In this document: positions 1 to 5,601 of the stretch, piece by piece
Numbering within the stretch: position 1 is the stretch's first letter
Layout of the letters: each line of letters begins with the position of its first letter
NCBI GenBank assembly: GCA_002469525.1
Contig: DKME01000070.1
Coordinates: 43,064-52,339 of the forward strand
Length of the DNA: 9,276 nt
Direction of reading: 5' to 3'
Source of the DNA: Actinobacteria bacterium UBA7422
Lineage (GTDB): Bacteria > Actinomycetota > Actinomycetes > S36-B12
Position numbers and translations under genes: made by a program
The notes under the pieces: model-generated
Databases searched by the model: none
Seen by the model: the letters and a program-made list of their open reading frames with translations, nothing else
What the model was told of the DNA's origin: nothing

Positions 1-234
1 CGTGTTCTAGTGGGTCGTGCGCGTCGCATTGAGCGATTCCTTTCACAGAACATGTTTGTAGCGGAAGCATTCACCGGCCAGCCTGGATCATTTGTCCCTG
101 TTGAAGAGACTATTAGTTCATTCCGTGCCTTGGCTGACGGTGAATTTGACCACGTACCAGAGCAAGCTTTCTTCATGTGTGGTGGAATTGAAGATGTCGA
201 AAAGAATGCGGCAGCACTAGCCAAGGAGAGCTAA
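1..234 (+). CDS. atpD: F1F0 ATP synthase subunit beta, C-terminal fragment (5' end outside window)
   Basis: This is the last 77 codons of the catalytic beta subunit of F1-ATPase, which forms the alpha3-beta3 ring on the cytoplasmic face of the membrane and makes or hydrolyses ATP. The frame is open from base 1, so the start lies to the left. The visible part is the helical C-terminal domain: GRARRIERFLSQNMFVAEAF, then a conserved FVPVEETI segment, then DHVPEQAFFMCGG close to the end. These match bacterial AtpD tails, and the fragment should begin just after the DELSEED region. The nucleotide-binding domain is not visible. The stop TAA (232-234) is one base before the atpC ATG, and the atpC ribosome binding site lies inside the last atpD codons, so the two belong to one operon. 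Confidence 0.97.
   Translation, partial: RVLVGRARRIERFLSQNMFVAEAFTGQPGSFVPVEETISSFRALADGEFDHVPEQAFFMCGGIEDVEKNAAALAKES
223..228 (+). promoter_or_regulatory. Ribosome binding site of atpC
   Basis: AAGGAG, a strong Shine-Dalgarno match, lies seven bases before the ATG at 236 and inside the last codons of atpD. It fixes the atpC start and implies closely linked translation of the two subunits. Confidence 0.8.
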
Positions 235-235
235 C

Positions 236-616
236 ATGTCGGGCCCCTTAGAAGTTGCTGTCGTTTCAGCTGAGCGCTCGATTTGGAGTGGTTCGGCCAA
301 GAGCGTCGTGGCAAAAACACCAGAAGGTGACGTGGGCATTTTGCGTGGGCACGAGCCCATGCTGGCCCTCCTGGTCGAAGCGCCGTTGCGGATCGAGCTC
401 GAAGACGGCAGCAAGATTCTCGTGGCTGTACACGGCGGGTTTTTCTCGGTCGACAGCGATAAAGTTAACGTTATCGCCGAGTCCGCTGAACTGGCAGAGG
501 ACGTTGATCTTGAACGAGCTAAAGCGGCTCTTGGGAGAGCTCAAGCTGAGGTTGACTCACCAGATCTTTCCGCGATCCGTCGTGCTGAGGCCCGGATCCA
601 GGTCGGTACGGCGTAA
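236..616 (+). CDS. atpC: F1F0 ATP synthase subunit epsilon
   Basis: This 126-residue protein is the epsilon subunit of the F1 central stalk, which couples rotor to catalytic head and restrains ATP hydrolysis. Residues 1 to about 84 match the N-terminal beta-sandwich: PLEVAVVSAERSIWSG, the family hallmark GDVGILRGHEPMLALL (usually G-x-x-GILPGH-x-P), and VHGGFFSVDSDKVNVIAE. Residues about 85 to 112 form the expected helical tail (LAEDVDLERAKAALGRAQAE), followed by a short end. The length is normal for an actinobacterial epsilon. The ATG start is set by AAGGAG seven bases upstream. It is the last gene of the atp operon. The next gene is convergent, with only 31 bases between the two stops, and I see no convincing hairpin terminator there. 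Confidence 0.96.
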   Translation: MSGPLEVAVVSAERSIWSGSAKSVVAKTPEGDVGILRGHEPMLALLVEAPLRIELEDGSKILVAVHGGFFSVDSDKVNVIAESAELAEDVDLERAKAALGRAQAEVDSPDLSAIRRAEARIQVGTA

Positions 617-647
617 CTACCGCTTATCTCTAACTTTCCCCATTTCT

Positions 648-1226
648 TTACTGCTGGACAGTTCCGCCAGGCTTCCACAGCACGTCGCCAAGACTGTCAT
701 GGTTAGCCACCCGCGATAAAATGAAGAGTAGGTCGCTGAGGCGGTTCAGATACGTTGCCGTTAAAGGGTTCATGCCACCGTGATAGGCATCTAACGCGGC
801 CCAAGTTGAGCGTTCGGCACGACGGGAAACGGTGCGGGCAACATGCATGTGAGCGGCCGCGGCCGTGCCTCCGGGTAGGACAAATGAACGAAGCGGGTCA
901 AGGCCTTCGTTGTAGTGGTCGCAGGCCGATTCAAGCCTTTCAATGTAGGAATCAGTCACCCTTAAGGCACCGGTTTCGTCATCCTTGATCGGGGTACACA
1001 GATCCGCGCCTACATCAAATAGATCGTTTTGAATAGAAAGTAATAGCGCCGCCATGTCCTCTCGCAACTCACAGGAGGCCAAAATGACACCAATTGTGCA
1101 ATTGGCCTCGTCTACATCTGCATAAGCCTTGAGCCGTGGATCGTTTTTTCCTGTCCGACTCATGTCACCCAAAGAAGTTGTTCCGTCGTCACCGGTTCGC
1201 GTATAGATTCTTGTCAGATTCACCAC
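648..1226 (-). CDS. PduO-type ATP:cob(I)alamin adenosyltransferase
   Basis: This 192-residue cytoplasmic enzyme transfers the adenosyl group of ATP to cob(I)alamin, giving adenosylcobalamin. Family motifs in order are YTRTGDDGTTSLGD (residues 8-21, the N-terminal ATP-binding segment), RLKAYADVDEANCTIG (31-46), FVLPGG (115-120), RTVSRRAER (131-139) and YLNRLSDLLFILSR (159-172). This is the PduO fold, not CobA or EutT, and the length is normal. The start is a tandem GTG GTG; the first, at 1226-1224, lies six bases after a TAGAGT hexamer with no Shine-Dalgarno, so the mRNA may be leaderless. It is convergent with atpC and divergent from murA (50 bases apart). The adenosylcobalamin-dependent mutase at 2955 is an obvious client. 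A perfect inverted repeat covers the start codon. The family and reaction are clear; the gene name is left blank because naming varies (pduO, cobO, mmaB). Confidence 0.94.
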   Translation of the reverse strand: MVNLTRIYTRTGDDGTTSLGDMSRTGKNDPRLKAYADVDEANCTIGVILASCELREDMAALLLSIQNDLFDVGADLCTPIKDDETGALRVTDSYIERLESACDHYNEGLDPLRSFVLPGGTAAAAHMHVARTVSRRAERSTWAALDAYHGGMNPLTATYLNRLSDLLFILSRVANHDSLGDVLWKPGGTVQQ

Positions 1227-1234
1227 AATCTGAC
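1213..1234. promoter_or_regulatory. Perfect 8-base inverted repeat over the adenosyltransferase start (candidate operator)
   Basis: GTCAGATT (1213-1220), six bases, then AATCTGAC (1227-1234) form a perfect dyad. The six-base spacer is exactly the two GTG codons that begin the - strand adenosyltransferase gene, and the right arm reaches the last two bases of its proposed -10 hexamer. A repressor bound here would cover the transcription start. A dyad of this size can arise by chance about once in a window this long, so only its position makes it notable. No regulator gene is in view. Confidence 0.4.
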
Positions 1235-1238
1235 TCTA
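1233..1238 (-). promoter_or_regulatory. Putative -10 element of the adenosyltransferase gene (leaderless start)
   Basis: Read on the - strand the hexamer is TAGAGT, fitting the actinobacterial -10 pattern TAnnnT. Six bases (CAGATT) separate it from the GTG, so transcription would begin at or next to the start codon. No good -35 was found at 16 to 18 bases. Confidence 0.45.
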
Positions 1239-1264
1239 TCGGGAGTTCGCCCTTTTGGCTCGCC

Positions 1265-1270
1265 TACGAT
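1265..1270 (+). promoter_or_regulatory. Putative -10 element of murA (leaderless start)
   Basis: TACGAT fits TAnnnT and ends six bases (TGTCGG) before the murA GTG at 1277. There is no purine-rich ribosome binding site in between, so the mRNA probably starts at the GTG. The -35 region is weak. Confidence 0.5.
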
Positions 1271-1276
1271 TGTCGG

Positions 1277-2530
1277 GTGTCGGTATTTAAGGTTGAAGGA
1301 GGAAGCTCACTTCAGGGTGAGGTTTTCGTGCCTGGGGCCAAGAATTCCGTGCTTAAGTTGATGGCGGCAACTTTGCTTGCACCGGGCACTTCAACTTTGA
1401 CCAATGTGCCTGACATTGAAGACGTCACAATAATGTCAGAGTTGCTAAGGCGGCTTGGCTGTGTCGTGGCCCATGCGGGAAGTTCAATCACAATTGAAGT
1501 CCCAGAGCGTCCTGATCACAGGGCAGACTATGACCTAGTTCGGAAAATGCGCGCATCAATTTGTGTGCTCGGCCCACTTATCGCCAGGTGTGGGGCAGCT
1601 GATGTTGCGGTTCCCGGGGGAGACAACATTGGATCACGCGGGTTAGACATGCATGTTGAAGGGCTCCGGAAAATGGGTGTCCATGTTGACAATGAGCACG
1701 GGTATTTGCTTGCAGAATGCGAGGCACTCACTGGCGCCAGCGTGTTCCTGGATTTCCCAAGTGTCGGGGCCACAGAGACGATCTTGATGGCGGCTGTAAC
1801 GGCACGCGGCCAGTCAGTAATTGAGAATGCTGCTCGAGAACCGGAAATTATTGACATCTGTTCAATGCTTGTCTCAATGGGTGCAGATATTTCTGGAATA
1901 GGGTCCTCGAGCTTGGTCATCAATGGTGTTTCTGATCTGAAACCCACGAAGCATCGGGTCGTATCCGACAGAATCGTGGCGGGTACCTGGGCTGTCGCTG
2001 CGGTTATGACTCAGGGTGACATTACGATTCACGGCGTACCACATGAGCATTTGGCACTCCCTTTGGAAAAACTTGAATTGACCGGTGCCCGAATTGAGCG
2101 TGAGGGAGCGAGCATTCGAATCCAAATGCAGGGGCGTCCGCAGTGTGTCGACGTTGTGACACTGCCCTATCCGGGTTTTCCAACTGACTTGCAGCCGCAG
2201 TTCATTGCACTCAACGCCATGGGGCTTGGCGCCGCATTAGTGACAGAGAATCTCTTTGAGGCTCGTTTTCGTTTCGTGCAGGAGCTAGCAAGGCTTGGAG
2301 CTGACGTTCGAACTGACGGTCATCATGCCCTCATTCGCGGTAGGGAGTCGCTCTCGGGTGCGCCGGTGGAGGCGACCGACATTCGGGCGGGTGCGGGACT
2401 AGTTTTGGCTGGGCTAGTCGCCAATGGTTCCACGACCGTTTACGGGGTTACTCACATTGATCGCGGATATGCGGGATTTGTGGAGACGCTCCAAGGGCTA
2501 GGGGCTCAGATTCAGCGCGTTGACGACTGA
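1277..2530 (+). CDS. murA: UDP-N-acetylglucosamine 1-carboxyvinyltransferase (Asp-type, fosfomycin-insensitive form)
   Basis: MurA catalyses the first committed step of peptidoglycan synthesis in the cytoplasm, moving enolpyruvate from PEP to UDP-GlcNAc. From the GTG at 1277 the protein has 417 residues, close to the 419 of E. coli MurA. Lys22-Asn23 (in VPGAKNS) match the substrate-binding pair, FPTDLQPQF supplies the catalytic Asp304, and IDRGY near the end supplies Arg396. The residue that is Cys115 in E. coli, the fosfomycin target, is Asp116 here, in PGGDNIGSRGLDMH, as in mycobacteria. The open frame extends upstream to 1136, but that extension overlaps the opposite adenosyltransferase gene and resembles no MurA. 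The homology start, the TACGAT hexamer six bases upstream and the absence of a ribosome binding site all favour 1277. It is convergent with the next gene across 15 bases. Confidence 0.97.
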   Translation: MSVFKVEGGSSLQGEVFVPGAKNSVLKLMAATLLAPGTSTLTNVPDIEDVTIMSELLRRLGCVVAHAGSSITIEVPERPDHRADYDLVRKMRASICVLGPLIARCGAADVAVPGGDNIGSRGLDMHVEGLRKMGVHVDNEHGYLLAECEALTGASVFLDFPSVGATETILMAAVTARGQSVIENAAREPEIIDICSMLVSMGADISGIGSSSLVINGVSDLKPTKHRVVSDRIVAGTWAVAAVMTQGDITIHGVPHEHLALPLEKLELTGARIEREGASIRIQMQGRPQCVDVVTLPYPGFPTDLQPQFIALNAMGLGAALVTENLFEARFRFVQELARLGADVRTDGHHALIRGRESLSGAPVEATDIRAGAGLVLAGLVANGSTTVYGVTHIDRGYAGFVETLQGLGAQIQRVDD

Positions 2531-2545
2531 GACAAGGAATTTAAG

Positions 2546-2866
2546 CTAACGAAGAAGTGTGGCAATCGCCTTGTTTTCGTCGGCTGGCCACACCATTACT
2601 CGTGGCCCCTCCGTTGTCTGGGCCAGATTCGCTCGAATGCCGCAATCTTCGAGTTTTCGCCGCACCATCTCTCCCTCCGCGTAATTCGGTGGACTCGACA
2701 CACACACCATGAGTCCGTAGGAATCTGACGGGCCTGGCTTAGCGGGAGCGGCCACCACTGAACCTCCCCGGGCATAAGCCCAGCGAAGAACCATAATCAT
2801 GCTTCCAATACCGATTAAGGCCACAATGGGTCCAAAAATATAGGAGAAACTGTTTCCTATTGCCAC
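2546..2866 (-). CDS. Small single-pass membrane protein with a DUF2007-like C-terminal domain
   Basis: This predicted 106-residue protein has one membrane segment at about residues 9-28 (IFGPIVALIGIGSMIMVLRW), followed by arginines at 28 and 33, which suggests the C-terminus faces the cytoplasm. A short Ala/Pro linker (38-48) leads to a domain at about 51-106. Its pattern, EGEMVRRKLEDCGIRANL then PRVMVWPADENKAIATLL, resembles the small DUF2007 'putative signal transducing' fold, in which a helix is followed by strands and a closing helix. That is a resemblance by eye only; function and partner are unknown. The GTG start has no ribosome binding site but lies six bases after a CACAAT hexamer. 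It is convergent with murA and divergent from the mutase. The start fits the membrane segment, since a later Met would cut it. Confidence 0.75.
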   Translation of the reverse strand: MAIGNSFSYIFGPIVALIGIGSMIMVLRWAYARGGSVVAAPAKPGPSDSYGLMVCVSSPPNYAEGEMVRRKLEDCGIRANLAQTTEGPRVMVWPADENKAIATLLR

Positions 2867-2872
2867 TACGCT

Positions 2873-2900
2873 ATTGTGACAAAATTTACAGAGTCTGCAA
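2873..2900 (-). promoter_or_regulatory. Putative promoter of the small membrane protein gene
   Basis: On the - strand TTGCAG (2900-2895) could serve as -35, followed after 16 bases by CACAAT (2878-2873) as -10, directly preceded by TGT as in extended -10 promoters. Six bases separate the -10 from the GTG at 2866, so the mRNA would be leaderless. An imperfect dyad, TCTG-CAA-CAGA (2894-2904), overlaps the -35. Confidence 0.45.
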
Positions 2901-2942
2901 CAGATTGCGCCAGGAACACCGTTCTTTTTCGTGCTATCTGGT

Positions 2943-2948
2943 TACGCT
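2943..2948 (+). promoter_or_regulatory. Putative -10 element of the mutase operon (leaderless start)
   Basis: TACGCT fits TAnnnT and is followed by six bases (GGGAAC) and then GTG at 2955, the same geometry as murA and the adenosyltransferase. It would make 2955 both the transcription and translation start of the mutase operon. The -35 region is weak. Confidence 0.42.
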
Positions 2949-2954
2949 GGGAAC

Positions 2955-4907
2955 GTGGCTGACAAACCTTGGATCATGCGAACTTATGCCGGGCACTCGA
3001 GCGCGAAGGAATCCAATCAACTTTTTCAAACGAACTTGGCTAAAGGGCAAACTGGGTTGTCAATTGCTTTTGATCTCCCTACGCAGACAGGGTATGACCC
3101 AGAAGACCTAATGTCCCGAGGCGAAGTGGGCAAAGTGGGCGTCTCAATTGCCAGCTTGGCCGATATGCGAACGCTGTTTAAAGATATTCCGCTTGAGCGC
3201 ATGAATACCTCGATGACTATCAATGCAACCGCAGTTTGGCTCTATTCCATGTATCTGGCACTGGCCGACGAACAACATGTTCCACGTGAACTGCTCACAG
3301 GGACAACTCAAAATGACATTATTAAGGAGTACTTGTCCAGGGGAACCTACGCATTCCCGCCGGCGCCTTCACTCGAAATTGCAACGGACCTCGTGGCCTT
3401 TTCAGTTGTCAATACTCCAAAATGGAATCCGATCAATATTTGTAGTTACCACTTGCAGGAAGCTGGAGCTACTGCCGTCCAAGAGGTGGCGTTCGCGCTC
3501 GCTTCCGCAATCAGCGTTTTGGATTCGGTGAAGGCGAAGGTTGAGAAGAACCATATCGACGTCAATTTTGATCAAGTAGTTGCCCGTATGTCTTTTTTTG
3601 TTAACGGGAGTATTCGATTTATCGAAGAAGTATGCAAACTTAAGGCGTTTGGTCGACTGTGGAGTGATCTTGTGACAACTCGATACGGAGTAACCACAGA
3701 TTCGGCACGGCGCTTTCGCTACGGGGTGCAAGTCAACTCTTTAGGACTGACCGAAGAGCAACCAGAAAATAATGTCCAAAGGATCGTCCTTGAAATGCTT
3801 GGCGTTTCACTGGCCAAGGATTCGCGTGCACGTGCAATTCAACTGCCCGCCTGGAACGAAGCGCTGGGTCTGCCGAGGCCGTGGGATCAACAATGGTCAC
3901 TGCGCATGCAACAAGTCCTCGCATTGGAGACCGACTTATTGGAATATGAAGATATTTTTGAAGGCTCGGTCGTTATTGAGACAAAAGTCGCTGAATTGAT
4001 GGGTGAGATTCGAACGGAACTCGATCGCATTTTGGAGATGGGCGGCGTCATACCAGCCCTTGAATCGGGGTATCTCAAGAGTGCCTTAGTTGCATCTCAT
4101 GCGCGAAGGAGAGCACGGATCGAGTCGGGCGATTTACCGGTCGTTGGTGTAAATATCTTTGAAACCAGTGAGGTGAGCCCGCTCTCCCAGAGCGCAAATA
4201 TTTTGGTTGTTGATCCAAATATCGAGGAGCGGCGAGTCGAAGAAGTCCTTGCTTTCAAGGCTGAGCGAGATTCCGAACTCGTAAGGGCAGCCTTACAGAC
4301 CCTTGACTTGGCCGCGGAAAGTGGAGTCAATCTAGTTGAGGCGAGTATCTCTGCAGCGAAAGTTGGTGTCACGACGGGCGAGTGGTCGAGTGTCTTACGA
4401 GCTCGGTTGGGTGAATACAGGTCGCCAACTGGAGTTGTCGACTCCGTGACGACACGTACGCCAGAGATCGAGCTCGTTCGGAGCCGAGTTGAGGAATTCG
4501 TACAATTGCGGGGACATCGGCCCAGATTATTGATAGGTAAGCCGGGGCTAGACGGTCACTCAAATGGCGCTGAACAGATTGCGGTCCGGGCACGTGACTG
4601 TGGTTTCGAAGTCATTTATCAAGGAATCCGATTGCGACCAGAGGACATCGTTGCGGCTGCGATTGCCGAAGATGTCGATGTAATTGGCCTTTCAATTCTC
4701 TCGGGGTCCCACAAGACGCTTGTGGCCGAAATCCTAGATCTCTTGTCCTTGGAAAAGGCCAGCGATATCCCTGTGATTGTCGGAGGGATTATTCCAGAGG
4801 AGGACGCCAAGTGGTTGGAATCCATTGGAGTTGCGGCCACCTTCACTCCAAAAGATTTCGATACAACTCAGATAATGAACTCAATCGTTGAAATTCTGAA
4901 CGCATGA
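2955..4907 (+). CDS. ecm: Adenosylcobalamin-dependent ethylmalonyl-CoA mutase (MeaA/Ecm family)
   Basis: Ecm rearranges (2R)-ethylmalonyl-CoA to (2S)-methylsuccinyl-CoA by a radical mechanism, in the cytoplasm. From the GTG at 2955 it has 650 residues. The N-terminal substrate barrel opens with KPWIMRTYAGHSS, where methylmalonyl-CoA mutases have a different RQYAGFST-type motif; GTTQNDIIKEYLSRGTY (116-132) and SYHLQEAGAT (164-173) follow. The C-terminal B12 domain has LDGHSNG with His535 as the lower cobalt ligand, SIL at 580-582 and Gly610-Gly611, the D-x-H-x-x-G / S-x-L / GG signature. Both halves sit in one chain. A start at GTG 2931 is possible and adds eight residues; 2955 is preferred for the TACGCT hexamer six bases upstream and because MeaA proteins start near this point. 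The stop overlaps the nucS ATG. Another acyl-CoA mutase specificity is possible, but ccr nearby supports Ecm. Confidence 0.9.
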   Translation: MADKPWIMRTYAGHSSAKESNQLFQTNLAKGQTGLSIAFDLPTQTGYDPEDLMSRGEVGKVGVSIASLADMRTLFKDIPLERMNTSMTINATAVWLYSMYLALADEQHVPRELLTGTTQNDIIKEYLSRGTYAFPPAPSLEIATDLVAFSVVNTPKWNPINICSYHLQEAGATAVQEVAFALASAISVLDSVKAKVEKNHIDVNFDQVVARMSFFVNGSIRFIEEVCKLKAFGRLWSDLVTTRYGVTTDSARRFRYGVQVNSLGLTEEQPENNVQRIVLEMLGVSLAKDSRARAIQLPAWNEALGLPRPWDQQWSLRMQQVLALETDLLEYEDIFEGSVVIETKVAELMGEIRTELDRILEMGGVIPALESGYLKSALVASHARRRARIESGDLPVVGVNIFETSEVSPLSQSANILVVDPNIEERRVEEVLAFKAERDSELVRAALQTLDLAAESGVNLVEASISAAKVGVTTGEWSSVLRARLGEYRSPTGVVDSVTTRTPEIELVRSRVEEFVQLRGHRPRLLIGKPGLDGHSNGAEQIAVRARDCGFEVIYQGIRLRPEDIVAAAIAEDVDVIGLSILSGSHKTLVAEILDLLSLEKASDIPVIVGGIIPEEDAKWLESIGVAATFTPKDFDTTQIMNSIVEILNA

Positions 4908-5575
4908 GAATCCTTATCGCGGAGTGTTCAGCCGTGTATTCCGGGAGACTTGCAGCGGAACTTCCGCGTGCCGCGCGCGTCTTGATGTTTAAGGCAGACG
5001 GTTCGGTATTGATTCACTCTGATGGTGGCTCCTACAAGCCCTTGAACTGGATGAGTCCACCCTGCTCAGTCAGTGAGTCAACCGTTGAGGGTGAACTCAC
5101 ATTCGAAGTTGTAAATCGGGGCGGAGAGCTACTCACCATCACGGTTCACGAGATACATGCGGACTACAAACATGCACTCGGTGTAGACCCGGGGTTGATT
5201 AAAGATGGCGTTGAGTCACACCTGCAAAAACTTCTTGCTGAGAATCTTGACGCTTTAGGGGATGGCCTGACATTGGTGCGCCGCGAATACCCGACGGCTA
5301 TTGGCCCGGTCGATCTATTGTGTAAAGCGGCCGCCGGTGGATCCGTTGCCATTGAAATTAAACGACGCGGTGAGATTGATGGCGTTGAGCAACTTACCCG
5401 GTATCTTGAGTTGCTCAATAGAGATCCGCTGCTGGCCCCAGTGAGCGGTATCTACGCGGCACAGGAAATCAGGCCACAGGCAAAAACACTCGCGCAGGAT
5501 CGTGGAATTACTTGTGTCAGGGTTGACTACGAAGTATTAAAGGGCCTAGACGACCCTAGTTTGAGATTGTTTTAA
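4904..5575 (+). CDS. nucS: Mismatch-specific endonuclease NucS/EndoMS
   Basis: NucS cuts both strands at certain mismatches and provides non-canonical mismatch repair in most actinobacteria, which lack MutS/MutL. The protein has 223 residues. The N-terminal half (about 1-105) is the dimerisation and DNA-binding domain. The C-terminal half is a RecB-like nuclease: GPVDLLC with Asp137, then AIEIKRRGEIDGVEQLTRYL with Glu151 and Lys153 as the D...E-x-K metal-binding core. The final residues DPSLRLF match the short hydrophobic tail used by actinobacterial NucS to contact the sliding clamp. The ATG overlaps the mutase stop as ATGA, and no ribosome binding site precedes it, so translation probably depends on ribosomes finishing ecm. 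The dehydrogenase gene follows after 26 bases. All visible active-site positions are intact. Confidence 0.95.
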   Translation: MRILIAECSAVYSGRLAAELPRAARVLMFKADGSVLIHSDGGSYKPLNWMSPPCSVSESTVEGELTFEVVNRGGELLTITVHEIHADYKHALGVDPGLIKDGVESHLQKLLAENLDALGDGLTLVRREYPTAIGPVDLLCKAAAGGSVAIEIKRRGEIDGVEQLTRYLELLNRDPLLAPVSGIYAAQEIRPQAKTLAQDRGITCVRVDYEVLKGLDDPSLRLF

Positions 5576-5586
5576 CCATATTTTCT

Positions 5587-5595
5587 GGAAAGGGG
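5587..5595 (+). promoter_or_regulatory. Ribosome binding site of the 3-hydroxyacyl-CoA dehydrogenase gene
   Basis: GGAAAGGGG lies six bases before the GTG at 5602 and fixes that start, so this gene can be translated independently of nucS. Confidence 0.7.
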
Positions 5596-5601
5596 TGCGT
5601 T

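Noticed and set aside
604..622. Terminator hairpin between atpC and the adenosyltransferase (CGGTA...TACCG)
   Set aside because: Only five pairs with a nine-base loop containing the stop codon, and no T-tract follows.
255..719. Long overlapping frame across atpC and similar long frames on either strand inside murA, ecm, nucS and the dehydrogenase
   Set aside because: They lie inside strongly supported genes, have no recognisable domains and no start signals; they are out-of-frame readings.
1136..1276. Longer murA starting at ATG 1136
   Set aside because: The extra 47 residues overlap the start of the opposite adenosyltransferase gene, match nothing in MurA, and the GTG at 1277 gives the family length with Lys22/Asn23 in register.
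2931..2954. Mutase start at GTG 2931
   Set aside because: Not excluded, but there is no ribosome binding site at a workable distance (CAGGA is 15 bases away) and no -10 hexamer at the right spacing; 2955 has both the homology and the promoter geometry.
2867..2954. Cobalamin riboswitch before the B12 mutase
   Set aside because: The 88-base gap is much too short for the roughly 200-base aptamer and shows no B12-box-like motif; the proposed leaderless start leaves no leader at all.
2955..4907. Methylmalonyl-CoA or isobutyryl-CoA mutase
   Set aside because: The opening RTYAGHSS motif and the overall wording match MeaA/Ecm rather than methylmalonyl-CoA mutase, and isobutyryl-CoA mutase is normally split into two chains; ccr next door supports Ecm.
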